DNA from: Galeruca laticollis
Taxonomy: Eukaryota; Arthropoda; Insecta; Coleoptera; Chrysomelidae
Length of the DNA: 64,000 nt
NCBI GenBank assembly: GCA_963921935.1
Contig: OY998185.1
Span: 63,503,717 to 63,567,716 of the forward strand
Direction of reading: 5' to 3'
The notes beneath the pieces were generated by a model. That model saw nothing but the letters and a program-made list of their open reading frames with translations, was not told the DNA's origin and did no database searches. Below are positions 11,219-22,360 of the stretch, piece after piece. Both the position numbers and the translations under genes were made by a program. Position 1 is the first letter of the stretch, and the number at the start of each line of letters is the position of its first letter.

Positions 11219-11721
11219 ATATAAAAATGAATTGCTGTTCGTTAGTCTCACTAAAACTCGAGAACGACTGAACGGATTTATCTTATCTTAGTCTTAAAAT
11301 GTTCGTGGAGGTCTAGGGAAGGTTTAAAAGGCGAGAAAAAATCGGAGAATTTCCGGGAAAACCCTAAAAACAACCCTTTTCTATTTCCCATACAAACATA
11401 TATATAAAAATGAATTGCTGTTCGTTAATCTCACTAAAACTATCTTATCTTAGTCTTGAAATGTTCGTGGAGGTCTAGGGAAGGTTTAAAAGGCGAGAAA
11501 AAATCGAATAATTTCCGGGAAAACCCTAAAAACAGCCCTTTTCTATTTCCCATACAAACATATATATAAAAATGAATTGCTGTTCGTTAGTCTCACTATA
11601 ACTATCTTATCTTAGTCTTGAAATGTTCGTGGAGGTGTAGGGAAGGTTTAAAAGGCGAGAAAAAATCGAATAATTTCCGGGAAAACCCTAAAAACAGCCC
11701 TTTTCTATTTCCCATACAAAC
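11219..11721 (+). repeat. Three tandem copies of the Helitron 5' end
   Basis: Three direct repeats of about 166-180 bp, each beginning TATATAAAAATGAATTGCTG and ending near TTCTATTTCCCATACAAAC. Copies 2 and 3 share a deletion of the CGAGAACGACTGAACGG segment, so they were amplified after that deletion. Confidence 0.85.
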
Positions 11722-12042
11722 TAGAGTCAATTTGAACTTTATTACTATTCAATTCAATTATGTTGTGCTGGAGGCAAAGTAAAATTACCACAATTGGTCC
11801 CACCACCAGATCCTTTACGCCCTTTAGTTTCTGGGATTGGAAATGATTTTAAGCACTTCTTGGTCAACATTCAGAAATATAACAACTGTTTCCAGATGAC
11901 ATCATTTGGCGCTACACATATTATACAGGACAATGTCATGCCCACTTTCAAGGTATTATACTAGAATATTTTTTTATAATATTCTAGTTTGTACTAAAAT
12001 ATATATACAGCGTGTAACGGAAGGGGGTATCAACCCTGAAGG

Positions 12043-13221
12043 AGGTGAATGTGCTCATGAAACTCAACAACTTTCCCCAACGAACATAGGTCGAAATATG
12101 AAAAAAAATTTGGCCCTCCCATAGTAAATCAATCAGCTGGTAGTCAGCTTTGTAAGGGAGGGTCAAATTTTACTTTTCCGCCTAACCTATCTAATATGCG
12201 AGAAAAGTATTGGTTTACCCCAAAAAAAGTTGGAATTTTGAATTTTTTTTGGAGTTATTTTTACGTTTTTCATTAACAACAACACGAAAAAACGGTTTTC
12301 AGAAAATAATCCTGTGTGTATGTCGTCGTCGTTGTCGTCAGCCACTTTTCCTTACATGTCTTGTTAGCACGATACAACCTCCGGAGTGCAATAAGTTACC
12401 ATTTTTATGATGGAATATAGTTAAGGACATGTCACAGATTAACCCTATTGATTTTCAGGTCACCAGAGCCAGTACAACGGGTGCTATGGTACTTGAAGTA
12501 CGACATTTTGTCATTTTTTTAAAAATTTCAGTTTGTTAGCACGATACAGCCTCCGGAGCTCAGCAAGTCACCAATTTTATGATTGAATATTATTCAGGAC
12601 ATCTCACTGATGAACCCTAATGATTTTAAGCTCACCAGAGCCAATACAACAGGTGCTACAGTAGTTTAAGTACGATATTTTTGTCATTTTTGGAGAAGTT
12701 TCAGTTTGTTAACACGATACAGCCTCCGGTGTATATACAAGTGACCAATTTTATGATTGGATATTATTCAGAGCGTCTCAAAGATGAACCCTATTGATAT
12801 TCAGCTCACTAAAGCAAGTACAACGGGTGCTATGGTACTTCAAGTACCAAATTTTTCTCATTTTTGGAGAATTTTCAGTTTGTTAGTACGATACAGCCTC
12901 CAGAGAGTATACGATTGATCAATTTTTTGATTGAATTTTGTTCAAGGTGTCTCACAGATGTACCCTATTGATTTTCAGTTGACTAGAGCGAGTACAGCGG
13001 GTCCTCTAAATCCAGATATACTAAATTTTTGGAGAAATTTCGGTTTGTTAGCCCGATACATCCCCGAAGTGTATACAACTAACAATTTTATGATAGAATA
13101 CTGTTCAGGGCCACAGATGCGGAAAAGTTAGTTTTAATCCTTAAAACAGTTTATTTTTTTCATATTTCGACCTATGTTCTTTGGGGAAAGTTGTTGAGTT
13201 TCATGAGCACATTCATCTCCG
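12043..13221. mobile_element. TIR element carrying tandem repeats, nested in the Helitron
   Basis: About 75-bp inverted ends: the left end GGAGGTGAATGTGCTCATG through GGTCGAAATATGAAAAAAA is matched in reverse at 13146-13221. Between them lie about 4.5 units of a 173-bp tandem repeat. No coding capacity. It interrupts the Helitron helicase upstream of 13222. Partial copies of the interior occur at four other places in the window. Confidence 0.75.
12350..13140. repeat. 173-bp tandem repeat array
   Basis: Units marked by GTTAGCACGATACAGCCTCC start at 12363, 12535, 12708, 12882 and 13047 (spacing 172, 173, 174, 165). Each includes a TTTTATGATTGGATATT-like block and a CAACGGGTGCTATGGTACTT-like block. 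Confidence 0.85.
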
Positions 13222-13854
13222 CAAAAGTTCAATAACCATAATTGGCTGGGTGAACGAGCAATATTGGCAGCGAAAAATAAAGATGTCGAGGATCTCAATG
13301 CGACCATTCAGAATTTTCTTCCAGGACAGTTGGTTTCCTTCAAATCAGTCGACATCGTTATGAACCAGGATGACGTAGTCAACTATCCCACGGAGTTTTT
13401 AAATTCAGTGGAATTGCCTGGATTACCACCTCACAATTTGCAGTTAAAAGTAGGATCAGTTGTCATCATGCTGCGTAACATTAATCAACCTCGACTATGC
13501 AATGGAACAAGACTGGCTGTGAAAAAGCTGATGAATAACGTCATTGAGGCAACAATCATAAAAGGAAAATACAAAGGAGAGGATGTCTTGATCCCGCGAA
13601 TTCCGATGATTCCAACGGATTTACCATTCGATTTTAAACGCTTACAATTTCCAGTACGTCTGGCCTTTGCGATGACCAGAAATAAATCGCAAGGACAGTC
13701 TTTAGAAGTTTGCGGAATCAACTTGGAGTTTCCCTGTTTAGCGCATGAACAATTATACGTCGCGTGTTCGCGCGTCGGAAAACCGTCTTCTTTGTTTATT
13801 TACGCACCACAAAACAAAACAAAAAATATAGTTTATGAGAAAGCTTTAAATTGA
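13222..13854 (+). pseudogene. Helitron PIF1-like helicase, C-terminal fragment
   Basis: The reading from about 13224 gives NNHNWLGERAILAAKNKDVE, then LPGQLVSF, QLKVGSVVIMLRNINQPRLCNGTRL-type sequence, FPVRLAFAMTRNKSQGQSLE and HEQLYVACSRVGKPSSLFIY. These are PIF1/Helitron helicase motifs up to the final superfamily 1 motifs (KSQGQS, YVACSRV), followed by TGA-terminated C-terminus at 13854. The N-terminal helicase motifs (Walker A and B) and the Rep domain are missing because the nested element and deletions replace them. The preserved part is open and little damaged, suggesting a fairly recent insertion. Confidence 0.85.
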
Positions 13855-14754
13855 TTAACAAACTGTATCATAACAGTGTGTGTCTGTAAAAATTTAAACC
13901 TTATAAATAGCCAGTATTTCAGGAAAACTCTGTTTTTTTAAGTAAGCAACATGATGTGTCGAAAATAATAATAAAACTTCATGCTTCATTAAAAAAATGC
14001 TTTTTTATTCAATACGTTTTGTTTGTTTTGAAATTAATTTATACAAAAATTTAGGTCTTTTATTTATCGATTGGGGCAGTACGAAGTCTGCCGGGTCAGC
14101 TAGTATTTAACTATATTTAATATTTATATAAAATATGTAAAAAAAGCGTTGAGTAAACAAATAGATAGAAGTTTTGGTAAGGTCAAGTAAATGGGCTCGA
14201 ATCATACTTAAAAATACATTGTGAAGATTAAGAGATATCTGTTGGCGAGAAGAATAAATAATTATTGATTGAACACCAGCGAGTTCTTTTACCGATACCT
14301 TACACTGTCATTTTAGTATGAATTTTTGTTTGCTGTGAATATAATGATGATGACAATTGACAAGCATGAAGTGGAAAACACATTTTTCGTTGATACATGT
14401 CGTCAATATAAGTAATTGAAACGTTTTTCACTTGAAAAGTGTGTAAACTCAATTACCACTGAATACACTTCAATAGGTTATGGTCCCAGTGGTCGATTAA
14501 TTGGAAGATTAACCTCAAGTACAAGTTCTATACCCAATGAACAATAAAGGCACGTGGCTGAGAAGATTAAATTATACTTGAAGCTCTAGCCACAAGTTAG
14601 AAACAAAATATGTCTGACAAAATAGAATCAATAAGTTGAATGACAAGATTTACAACCAATTGAGGTTTCAGGTTAAGTGCTGTTTGATAGCTACGCCCCT
14701 GCCACCAGCAACTCAAACCATAGAAGTAAAAACCTGGGAGAAGAAAGACGCACA

Positions 14755-14860
14755 GTTAATGTATTTTTATAGCAATCACTGAGATGGGGTGAACAATCGA
14801 TATTAAATTTGACGCCACCAGTTTTTTAAGCGATACTTGAATTAAACAAAAAATATGAAA
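14755..14860 (+). repeat. LTR-like direct repeat, copy 1
   Basis: Begins AGTTAATGTATTTTTATAGC and is about 95% identical to 15491-15595. It is preceded by a purine-rich GGGAGAAGAAAGACG that could be a polypurine tract, and an AGTTAA start is usual for gypsy-group LTRs. Confidence 0.5.
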
Positions 14861-15411
14861 TTTAACAATGTTACTTATGAGTGACCCTGTATACTAAATA
14901 TTTCAAAAATATTACACGCTATTAGTTATATTCACTTTGAGTAAACAGGTATACTAATTATTTCAAAAAGGAACGACTGGTTTGTAATAATTTTAAAAAC
15001 CAATTAACACGAGAAGTTTTTTAAGATACCAGAACAAAATAATTTAAAAACATATTAAACATTATCAAAGTTGTAAACTACGACAACTTTTTTCAAAACA
15101 GTAAAACAATAAGTAGACAAATTTCTTAATATCAACTATTATTGCAAATATACTTAATTACCTTCTCGAAACACAAAAAACTGACCATCATAAAACTTGT
15201 AATATCTTCCTGACGAAAATAACAAATAAGGAATCTATATGAACTTGAAATTTTGAAGCAAATTTTATAATAAAACTGCGTGTATAAAAATGCGAAATAT
15301 AACTGGAATAAAAATTTAAGTTAAAGTAATCAAAAAATTGAGTTGTTAATTAAAACTGAATAAACTTTCAATATAGATTTCCCACACCATCTCAGTAATC
15401 AGCAAAAAATA

Positions 15412-15490
15412 CAATTAACTGGGGCGCCACTTCGTAACATATGTTCTCCCCCGGCTAGGGACTCTTCCTCAGGTTGTGGTATTCGACTCC
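15412..15490 (+). other. Possible LTR end, primer-binding-like site and residual internal DNA
   Basis: CAATTAACT followed by GGGGCGCCACTTCG resembles a gypsy-type LTR end joined to a tRNA primer-binding site. About 60 bp later the next LTR-like copy begins. The internal region would be almost wholly deleted. Confidence 0.35.
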
Positions 15491-15595
15491 AGTTAATGTA
15501 TTTTTATAGCAATCACTGGGATGGGGTGAACGATCGATATTAAATTGGACGCCACCAGCTTTTTAAGCGATACTTAAATTAAACAAAAAAAACTA
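15491..15595 (+). repeat. LTR-like direct repeat, copy 2
   Basis: Second copy of the AGTTAATGTATTTTTATAGC repeat, losing similarity to copy 1 after about 105 bp. No pol sequence is seen downstream. Confidence 0.5.
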
Positions 15596-16911
15596 AAAAG
15601 GTTAAAAGCTGGAAAACCATATATTTACTTTAACTTAACAAAACGAAATACTAAAAATACTTTAACGCGATGGTCCCAGTTAATATAAATTGCTGAAAAT
15701 CAAATATGAAATGTTCAGCAAATTATATTTATTCATAACTTATTCATTAACTGCATATCCAAAATACAAGACGAATACGAACGTCGTTATACAATAAAAA
15801 TCTCCAATTATAGATTTCCATTAATTTAATATAAGACTAAGGACTTATCTTGGAGAGGTTCTGGAATTATTCATCTCTCAGCTAGGTCCTAGTCGATGGA
15901 GATGGGGTGCTGAATCCATCCCGGTCGGTTTCCTGTTGTCTCTAGCGGTGTTGTCTATTCATAGGGCCTACCCAGGCGCTGCATAGCAGCAAATATGTGA
16001 AACCACAACGATGTAGGTACTAACTCATGAATTTTACTGATAGGAAGAGACTTTTCCAATGTACGATATCGTTTAAATACACGAAATTTGGAAGAGAAAC
16101 AAGTTTTTTAATTTCAAATCATTAGTACGATGAAATTAAAATACCATAGTCCGATAGAAATCGTAACAGGCGATCGGCTTGTTACACAGCAATGTTTTTG
16201 CTTACATCTGCCATGGGTCTTGACAAAATTACTTTAATAGGAAACTGTGAAATGTCCAATCAAGTAATGGACAAACTAAACTCAATATATGTTCAACTAG
16301 TTTATTGGACAGAATAATTTTTCCATGAGTTAAATTAAATGAAAATAATTAACCAAAATTCTAGATCTACTTATATATACAGCTATTTACAAATCTTCGC
16401 CTGAGTTGATGTTTTCCGCGTGTTCTTAGGGTCTAATCGTTCAGGTCAGTTAAGTTGCCCCCCCTCAAGAGATATTTACAACAAAAACATATATGGTTGT
16501 TATGCACTCCTAAAGCACCTATATGCTCCATTAATTATTTTCTTTGCACCAGCTGTTTGTTTAGGGAGGAGGACAAATAAACCAACATTATTATAATACC
16601 TATCCATACACCTAACAAACCCAAAAATCTCCGCCCAAGGTAAACTTTCGACTTTCGCGGTTCCTATAATCCAAGGATATTCTAAATAGTAATCAACTCG
16701 GATTCAGACCCAAACGATCGACAATAGATTATCTAGAACTGTCTGTTGATATGGTGTACACACTAGATGTAAATTGAGTGAATGAGAACGACGAATACTC
16801 AGTGTCTATTTGTTTATTAATTTCCAGCTAAGCGCTTTCGGCTACTAAGCCATTCTCAAAGCTGTCGTCATTTAAAAAATAGGTGTCGAAACCATCAAGT
16901 TGATTAAGAAC
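15596..16911. other. Noncoding intronic stretch
   Basis: AT-rich with no coding similarity seen. A C-rich GCCCCCCCTC at about 16456-16465 could be a minus-strand polypurine tract of a decayed LTR element, but no partner LTR was found. A degenerate hammerhead-like sequence (minus strand, about 16860-16833: TTGAGAATGGCT, AGCCGAAAG) is also present. Confidence 0.4.
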
Positions 16912-17135
16912 AAAAAGTTGAATCACTGTTATGATTCAGTCATTGAATTAAAAACATTAAAATAACCCTATTGGAAGACCGTAATTTTAACGTCAAACTT
17001 GTCACCGGTTTTCATTCAGTTTTTATTTTTGAATGAATTTACATCACGTAAATTATAATTTTACACCCTTCCAATAGGGTTATTTTAATGTTTTTAATTC
17101 AATGACTGAATCATAACAGTGATTCAACTTTTAAC
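16912..17135. repeat. Inverted repeat with ~62-bp near-perfect arms
   Basis: The arm AGTTGAATCACTGTTATGAT through CCCTATTGGAAG is repeated in reverse complement at about 17072-17132, with about 90 bp between. It is similar in kind to the palindromic Penelope ends elsewhere in the window; no protein is encoded. Confidence 0.75.
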
Positions 17136-17173
17136 ATTGTCTATAAATAACCGTACACACATCCTTTCGCAAG

Positions 17174-17880
17174 CAACATCACCTCATAGCAGCCTCTCTC
17201 GATCTTTCTAATGCATATGACACCTCCTGGAGGTACAATAACATCCATCAGCTCAAAGACTTTGGACTCAACGGTAATCTTCCCGTATTTATTACAAACT
17301 TCTTAGAACAAAGATCCTTCTCTGTAAGAATCAATAATCACGAATCCATCCTCACCCCCCTCGAAAATGGAATCCCCCAAGGTTCTGTCCTTAGCTCCAC
17401 CCTCTTCGTCATATCTCTCAACTCTATATCAAATTACATCCCCTCTTCTATATCCTACAGAATGTATGCCGATGATTTAATACTTTATCATTCCTCCTCC
17501 ACTTCCAAAACATCTGAAAATATTGGCACGCTACTAACGACAAAAACAAATTATATGAAGTGAGAAACAATTTTTTCGATACATATGATTTCCCTAATTT
17601 ATCTAGGAAAGACAATGTTAAATTGAAAAGAATTGCCATAGGTCATTTCAATTTAACCCAATCTTTCCTTCTCAAAAATGAACCTTAACCAACCTGCCCA
17701 TTTTGTAATACCATCCTCTCAATAAAACACATAATCATAGATTGTCCACACCTTCAAAACAAAAGAATCAACATTCTAAACTCAAATTCATTCAAAGACA
17801 TCATGTCTCCAAATATAACAGCAGCCAAAAAACGCATGCAATATACAATGCAATATACCCTCCAAATTTTATTAATGTAA
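17174..17880 (+). pseudogene. Jockey-type non-LTR retrotransposon, RT and C-terminal fragment
   Basis: The first frame gives LIAASLDLSNAYDTSWRYN, NGIPQGSVLSSTLF and RMYADDLILYHSSS, i.e. RT motifs A to C with the catalytic YADD present. After about 17530 the sequence jumps by deletion to the element C-terminus: AIGHFNLTQSFLLKNEP, a stop, then PTCPFCNTILSIKHIIIDCP, a CCHC-type knuckle. The region between RT and the C-terminus is lost. It lies in gene B intron 4, in sense opposite to the gene. Confidence 0.8.
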
Positions 17881-18975
17881 GTGTGGCCGTTCAAAAGATA
17901 CGAGGGGGGAGGGGACTTTTGAATAGCACCGTATAAAAGACATTAATATATACAACAAACTCTAAAACATATAACACAAAGAATTTCTCTTTAAAAATTT
18001 GCAATTCGAAAGAAGTATGTTATTACTTACTCCAATATAAAACATAAAAGTTAAATTATTTCCACACAATACATAACAAAAACTTTTATGGGTGCTAAAT
18101 GACCAAGATGTCGATGCAACTAACCCCCCTAACATTTCCTTCCTTCCTTCTTCTTACATTGACCCTAGCAGTGAATCATTGGATTCTCTAAAAGCTGTAT
18201 TAGTTTATTGCCCCCTTTTATATGACGCTTATTTGCTATCAAGGAAAATTGGGGGACAGTTCCTTTTACGATTGTTTGTATCCACTTTCACTCCCAATAC
18301 CTCTACTTTTTTACCACTTCTTGCGAATTTGTCGGTTGTTTATACAGGTTCGTTCATTAAATTGAAATCATTGTTTAGAAGTCTATGTATATGCCATACT
18401 GTGGCACTTCGCCCCTCCTAACAGTGTTGTAAAGTGACCCATACCCTACTTACTTGTTTGTTCTTGTCTTCATAAAAATATTCAACAACTAAAAGGCTTG
18501 ATCAAAAACCGTAGATTTCATTATAGGAAGGCAAATTATACCAAATAACTTTTCAGTCCAAATCTTTGACTTGTTTCATTGCAAATATATCTATTTCCCA
18601 CGTAAATATAATCGACGACGTCACTGACCAATTTATTTAATCGCTTTACTGTCTGCGTCTCCGTGAAGAGACGACATCATCGTTGATAGCATTAATTGGT
18701 TTAATTGGCTTTAATAAACTAATTGATGTTATATTTCTGGAAAAATATTTGTTGCGGATATCAAATGAAAAATATTGGTTAACCAACATTGATCGGTTCT
18801 ATTAATAAAACAAATATTACATTAAATATTGTTCTGCTTGTATCGATCGGCAATAAAAATCTAATTAGTATAGTTTTGGGTTAATATTTTCAAGAAGTTA
18901 AAGAAAATGGACCGAGTGAAAAAATGTACGTACATCAGCAATAAGATAAGTGAAAATACTAAGGTTAAATATTAC
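17881..18975. other. Intron 4 remainder
   Basis: An open frame at 18092-18421 (109 codons) has no recognisable similarity and probably arose by chance. Otherwise AT-rich with no features seen. Confidence 0.5.
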
Positions 18976-19044
18976 CTGATGCAGCATTTCCAACGCCAGC
19001 AATTGTTTTTGGAGGTCCAACTGCCTGGTTACCAGTCCCTGTAC
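18976..19044 (-). CDS. Gene B exon 4
   Basis: 69-nt exon after ATTTTCAG, phase 1 at both ends, encoding STGTGNQAVGPPKTIAGVGN and AAS with a trailing G. The VGPPK-xx-GVG motif repeats the IGPPKQVSGVG motif at the end of exon 2, which supports membership in the same gene. The donor GTAATA is non-consensus at position 5. Confidence 0.7.
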
Positions 19045-19319
19045 CTGAAAATATGAAACAGAAGAATAAACAGACGCAGGACACAAATATAAGTAACAGC
19101 AGAGCAACGACAAATATCAATTTTGAGGTTATGAAAACATAGAATGATTTTGATAGAAATATTTGAAGGAACTGAATAAGAATACGAATGATCATAGGAT
19201 AGATATTTTGAGGTTATAAAAGCATATAATGAGTTTGTTAGTACGCATGAAGTGGACAGGGAGCTGGATAAAAATACCAACAAACAATCAAATGATCACA
19301 AGATATATATTGTACTTAC

Positions 19320-19367
19320 TGTGTCCCGGTGATCCTGGTGGAACGAATCCTATTGGTCTGCTTATTT
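19320..19367 (-). CDS. Gene B exon 3
   Basis: 48-nt exon between CTTGTTTCAG and GTAAGT, phase 1 at both ends, encoding EISRPIGFVPPGSPGH. The RPIGF motif also occurs in exon 2 (SRPIGFHAESH). Gene C has an exon of exactly the same length and phase (57749-57702). Confidence 0.7.
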
Positions 19368-20445
19368 CTGAAACAAGAAACTAATTGAGAGAAAAATTGT
19401 ACAAATTAATATACAGTGCGATATTGAAATAAAGCATAAATTTATTGTTGACAATGATTAATCAAGGTTTTGAACTGTAGGCAACAAGTTTAACATAAGT
19501 GGACAGTTTTGTGGATAGTAACAGGAGCTTTTGGCACATCATATGTTGAAATAATATGCTGTAGAAACGTTCTCGGGAAAACTTGATAACAATTGTTTCT
19601 CGGATAAATTTCCTAACCTATTCTAGAAGACTAACAGCATTTTAAATTTGGGGTCAAGAAGAAAGCAGTTACAAAATTGTTAAAGACTCCGGGAATCTTC
19701 TAGTAGCCGGAACAAAATAAGCACTATATAGAGCAAGTATGTATTCCCGCTCACTTAGAGCAAATAAGGGGTAGACGAATTCGCCAAAGTAGCAGTTAAA
19801 AATGCCAGAACAACCAAACTAAACTATTTCTAAATTCGGATATATTTTAGTAAATGTGGAAAAATTAATGAAAATCTAGATTCTGCAAAATTCGGTACAG
19901 TTGACTGCTTTATACAGTAAATTTCATTTAGGAACATTCCTTCATCAGAAAAATGGTAGCATGTTTAATTTTCTTTTGCAATTTCAGATATGCTCCCGTA
20001 ATTTTATAAAAAATGTTATCGGACAAAACTTTCTTAATTTTGTGCTACCTATTCAACGCGCTATTAATCATTTCGATCGGACGTGTCGTTTTCGAGATAT
20101 TGTGGTGGGAGGATTTTCACAAAAGTGGTTACGACACAAAATGATGACTTAACCCAATACTTTTCTGTAACATTAAGAAAAGGGTAAGATATTATAATGA
20201 AACTCGGTCATACTGTAACTATCTAACTTTATTCCCTTCGGTCTTGTGGTTATATCTAGACTAAACATTTTTACCCATACAAATCCCAAACAGCTCTCTT
20301 CACCCTTCACTCCCGGTCGTAACCATTTCATGAGGACGATAATATAATATCGAATAACGTAAACAACACGTGTTCGAAAGTATATTCCGTTTCAATCTTG
20401 TACAAAAAACACGGTGCGCAAAATAAAATATAACATTTCATGTAA

Positions 20446-20450
<5 letters not shown>
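19368..20450. other. Intron 2 segment, no features seen
   Basis: AT-rich; short open frames only, none recognised. Confidence 0.5.

Positions 20451-20490
<40 letters not shown>
20451..20490. repeat. (TA)n tract left of Penelope palindrome
   Basis: About 40 bp of TA repeats abutting the GGAAACGAAAGG start of the palindromic element; a second TA tract lies shortly beyond its right end. Confidence 0.9.
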
Positions 20491-20493
<3 letters not shown>

Positions 20494-20564
20494 AAACGAA
20501 AGGTAAATATTGGGTAATCGGTCTGTATAAAAAGTTAAACTCTTTTGTTCAATCGTGCCTCTAT

Positions 20565-20592
20565 ATTTCGTTGTACTTCACAACTTCCTCAG
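20565..20592 (-). ncRNA. Hammerhead-like core, left arm
   Basis: Minus strand: CTGAGGA, one A, GTTGT/ACAAC stem with a short loop, GAAAT. Same layout as at 3977 and 54304, including the single extra base before the stem. Confidence 0.45.
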
Positions 20593-20932
20593 GAGGTTAT
20601 TGCTATAAACATTAATTAATGAAACAAGAGTACAATAAATGAAATAAAATTACTTACAACGTGAGCCATTAAAATACATTAAAACACATGATGTGGAGTC
20701 AACCAGTTAAAACAGAAAAAATAAGGACGAACACATTGGCTATTACTAGTATACTAAGTAAATAACATCAAATAATCTTTTTAAAACTTGTCATACTAAA
20801 AATACATTCTTTATAAGCGAGAACAAAAAGTAAGTTGGAATTATCAACTAATTACAAACATTAGAAAGTTAAAAGTGAAAACAATATAGTCCAGTAAAAT
20901 TATTAACACTACCACAGTTAAAAACATACTTA

Positions 20933-21440
20933 TCAATATTTCAGAATATTGCAGTAGATCACACTTAGTTGGTCAATGTCTGATCTAAAATTGATCGAAT
21001 TCTCACAGCTATTAACATGAACCATCTCCAGAAATAGTCGACGTCTATAATTACTTTCAAACTCAAGGATTTTTACCCTATCATAATCAAAAGTATGGCT
21101 CATATTTTTGACATGTGATGCCAAAGCACATGAATTTTTCCCTATACGGCAGTCACTCCTGTGTTGTACTAACCTTTGTTTCAGACTCTGAAGTCTGACC
21201 TATGTAACAACCCTGACATGTTGAACAGGGAACACAGTAAACTACATCACTATTGCGTAATAATTCGTGTTTATCTTTCACTTTAGAGAAAAGTGATTGG
21301 ATCGTAGTGACATTATATTTCGATATCTTTAAGTTCGTAAATGTTTTGAAATGTGAGACAACCTTATTAGTAAGAGATGGAATGTAAGGCAACTTTTTAT
21401 ATTTGAATGGAACAACCGCCCCATTATCACTACGATCCAA
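20933..21440 (-). pseudogene. Penelope GIY-YIG endonuclease, left arm
   Basis: The minus-strand frame through 21440-21153 reads VVPFKYKKLPYIPSLTNKV, VVYCVPCSTC, QGCYIGQTS, then shifts frame at about 21165. It resumes as ASHVKNMSHTFDYDRVKILE and INFRSDIDQLSVIYCNILKY to the stop near 20933. The CxxC pair and YIGQT motif are intact. A local duplication of the TCTGAAGTCTGA type at the frameshift distinguishes it from the intact right arm. Confidence 0.8.
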
Positions 21441-21806
21441 TCACTTTTCTCTAAAGTGAAAGATAAACACGAATTATTACGCAATAGTGATGTAGTTTAC
21501 TGTGTTCCCTGTTCAACATGTCAGGGTTGTTACATAGGTCAGACTTCACAGAGTCTGAAACAAAGGTTAGTACAACACAGGAGTGACTGCCGTATAGGGA
21601 AAAATTCATGTGCTTTGGCATCACATGTCAAAAATATGAGCCATACTTTTGATTATGATAGGGTAAAAATCCTTGAGTTTGAAAGTAATTATAGACGTCG
21701 ACTATTTCTGGAGATGGTTCATGTTAATAGCTGTGAGAATTCGATCAATTTTATATCAGACATTGACCAACTAAGTGTGATCTACTGCAATATTCTGAAA
21801 TATTGA
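21427..21806 (+). pseudogene. Penelope GIY-YIG endonuclease, right arm (open frame)
   Basis: A 116-codon open frame (21456-21806): KDKHELLRNSDVVYCVPC, STCQGCYIGQTSQSLKQRL, HRSDCRIGKNSCALASHVK, ending YCNILKY. This is the GIY-YIG nuclease C-terminal domain in continuous frame, but with no RT upstream because the palindrome centre cuts it off. Confidence 0.8.
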
Positions 21807-22144
21807 TAAGTATGTTTTTAACTGTGGTAGTGTTAATAATTTTACTGGACTATATTGTTTTCACTTTTAACTTTCTAATGTTTGTAATTAGTTGATAATT
21901 CCAACTTACTTTTTGTTCTCGCTTATAAAGAATGTATTTTTAGTATGAAGTTTTAAAAAGATTATTTGATGTTATTTACTTAGTATACTAGTAATAGCCA
22001 ATGTGTTCGTCCTTATTTTTTCTGTTTTAACTGGTTGACTCCACATCATGTGTTTTAATGTATTTTAATGGCTCACGTTGTAAGTAATTTTATTTCATTT
22101 ATTGTACTCTTGTTTCATTAATTAATGTTTATAGCAATAACCTC

Positions 22145-22172
22145 CTGAGGAAGTTGTGAAGTACAACGAAAT
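22145..22172 (+). ncRNA. Hammerhead-like core, right arm
   Basis: Plus-strand mirror of the motif at 20592-20565: CTGAGGA, A, GTTGT, GAAGT, ACAAC, GAAAT. Confidence 0.45.
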
Positions 22173-22277
22173 ATAGAGGCACGTTGAACAAAAGAGTTTA
22201 ACTTTTTATACAGACCGATTACCCAATATTTACCTTTCGTTTCCTTTAACATAGTACGGCCGTTATCTCAACTTTAA

Positions 22278-22283
<6 letters not shown>

Positions 22284-22321
<38 letters not shown>
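22284..22321. repeat. (TA)n tract right of Penelope palindrome
   Basis: About 38 bp of TA repeats. Confidence 0.9.
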
Positions 22322-22326
<5 letters not shown>

Positions 22327-22360
22327 AGATGTAGGAACATCGCGTGATATGTTAACAACA

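Larger units (their letters stand above)
11212..14103 (+). mobile_element. Helitron with 3' hairpin and CTAG end
   Basis: The left end TCTATATATATAAAAATG at 11212 and the right end CTAG at 14100-14103 fit Helitron termini. About 10 bp before the right end is a GGCAG/CTGCC hairpin. The insertion is between A (11211) and T (14104), the usual Helitron target. Inside are tandem copies of the 5' end, a nested TIR element and the C-terminal part of the helicase. Replication initiator (Rep) motifs are not seen, so the element is a deletion derivative. Confidence 0.85.
11072..18975 (-). other. Gene B intron 4
   Basis: 7.9-kb intron between exons 4 and 5. It contains a Helitron, LTR-like direct repeats, an inverted repeat and a non-LTR retrotransposon fragment. 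The donor at 18975 is GTAATA, weaker than the GTAAGT or GTGAGT of the other introns. Confidence 0.7.
20492..22244. mobile_element. Penelope-like element as a large palindrome
   Basis: Two nearly identical arms of about 818 bp (20492-21311 and 21427-22244) in inverted orientation flank a 115-bp spacer. Both arms carry the endonuclease C-terminus and 3' tail; the spacer continues the minus-strand coding sequence further towards the N-terminus. The element is therefore a minus-strand 3' copy joined to an inverted partial copy, an arrangement known for Penelope. Arms differ at only a few positions. Confidence 0.85.

Noticed and set aside
12931..13131. 66-codon plus-strand frame
   Set aside because: Lies wholly within the 173-bp tandem repeat; not conserved between units.
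18092..18421. 109-codon open frame in gene B intron 4
   Set aside because: No recognisable similarity, no splice or promoter context, and inside an intron on the opposite strand.
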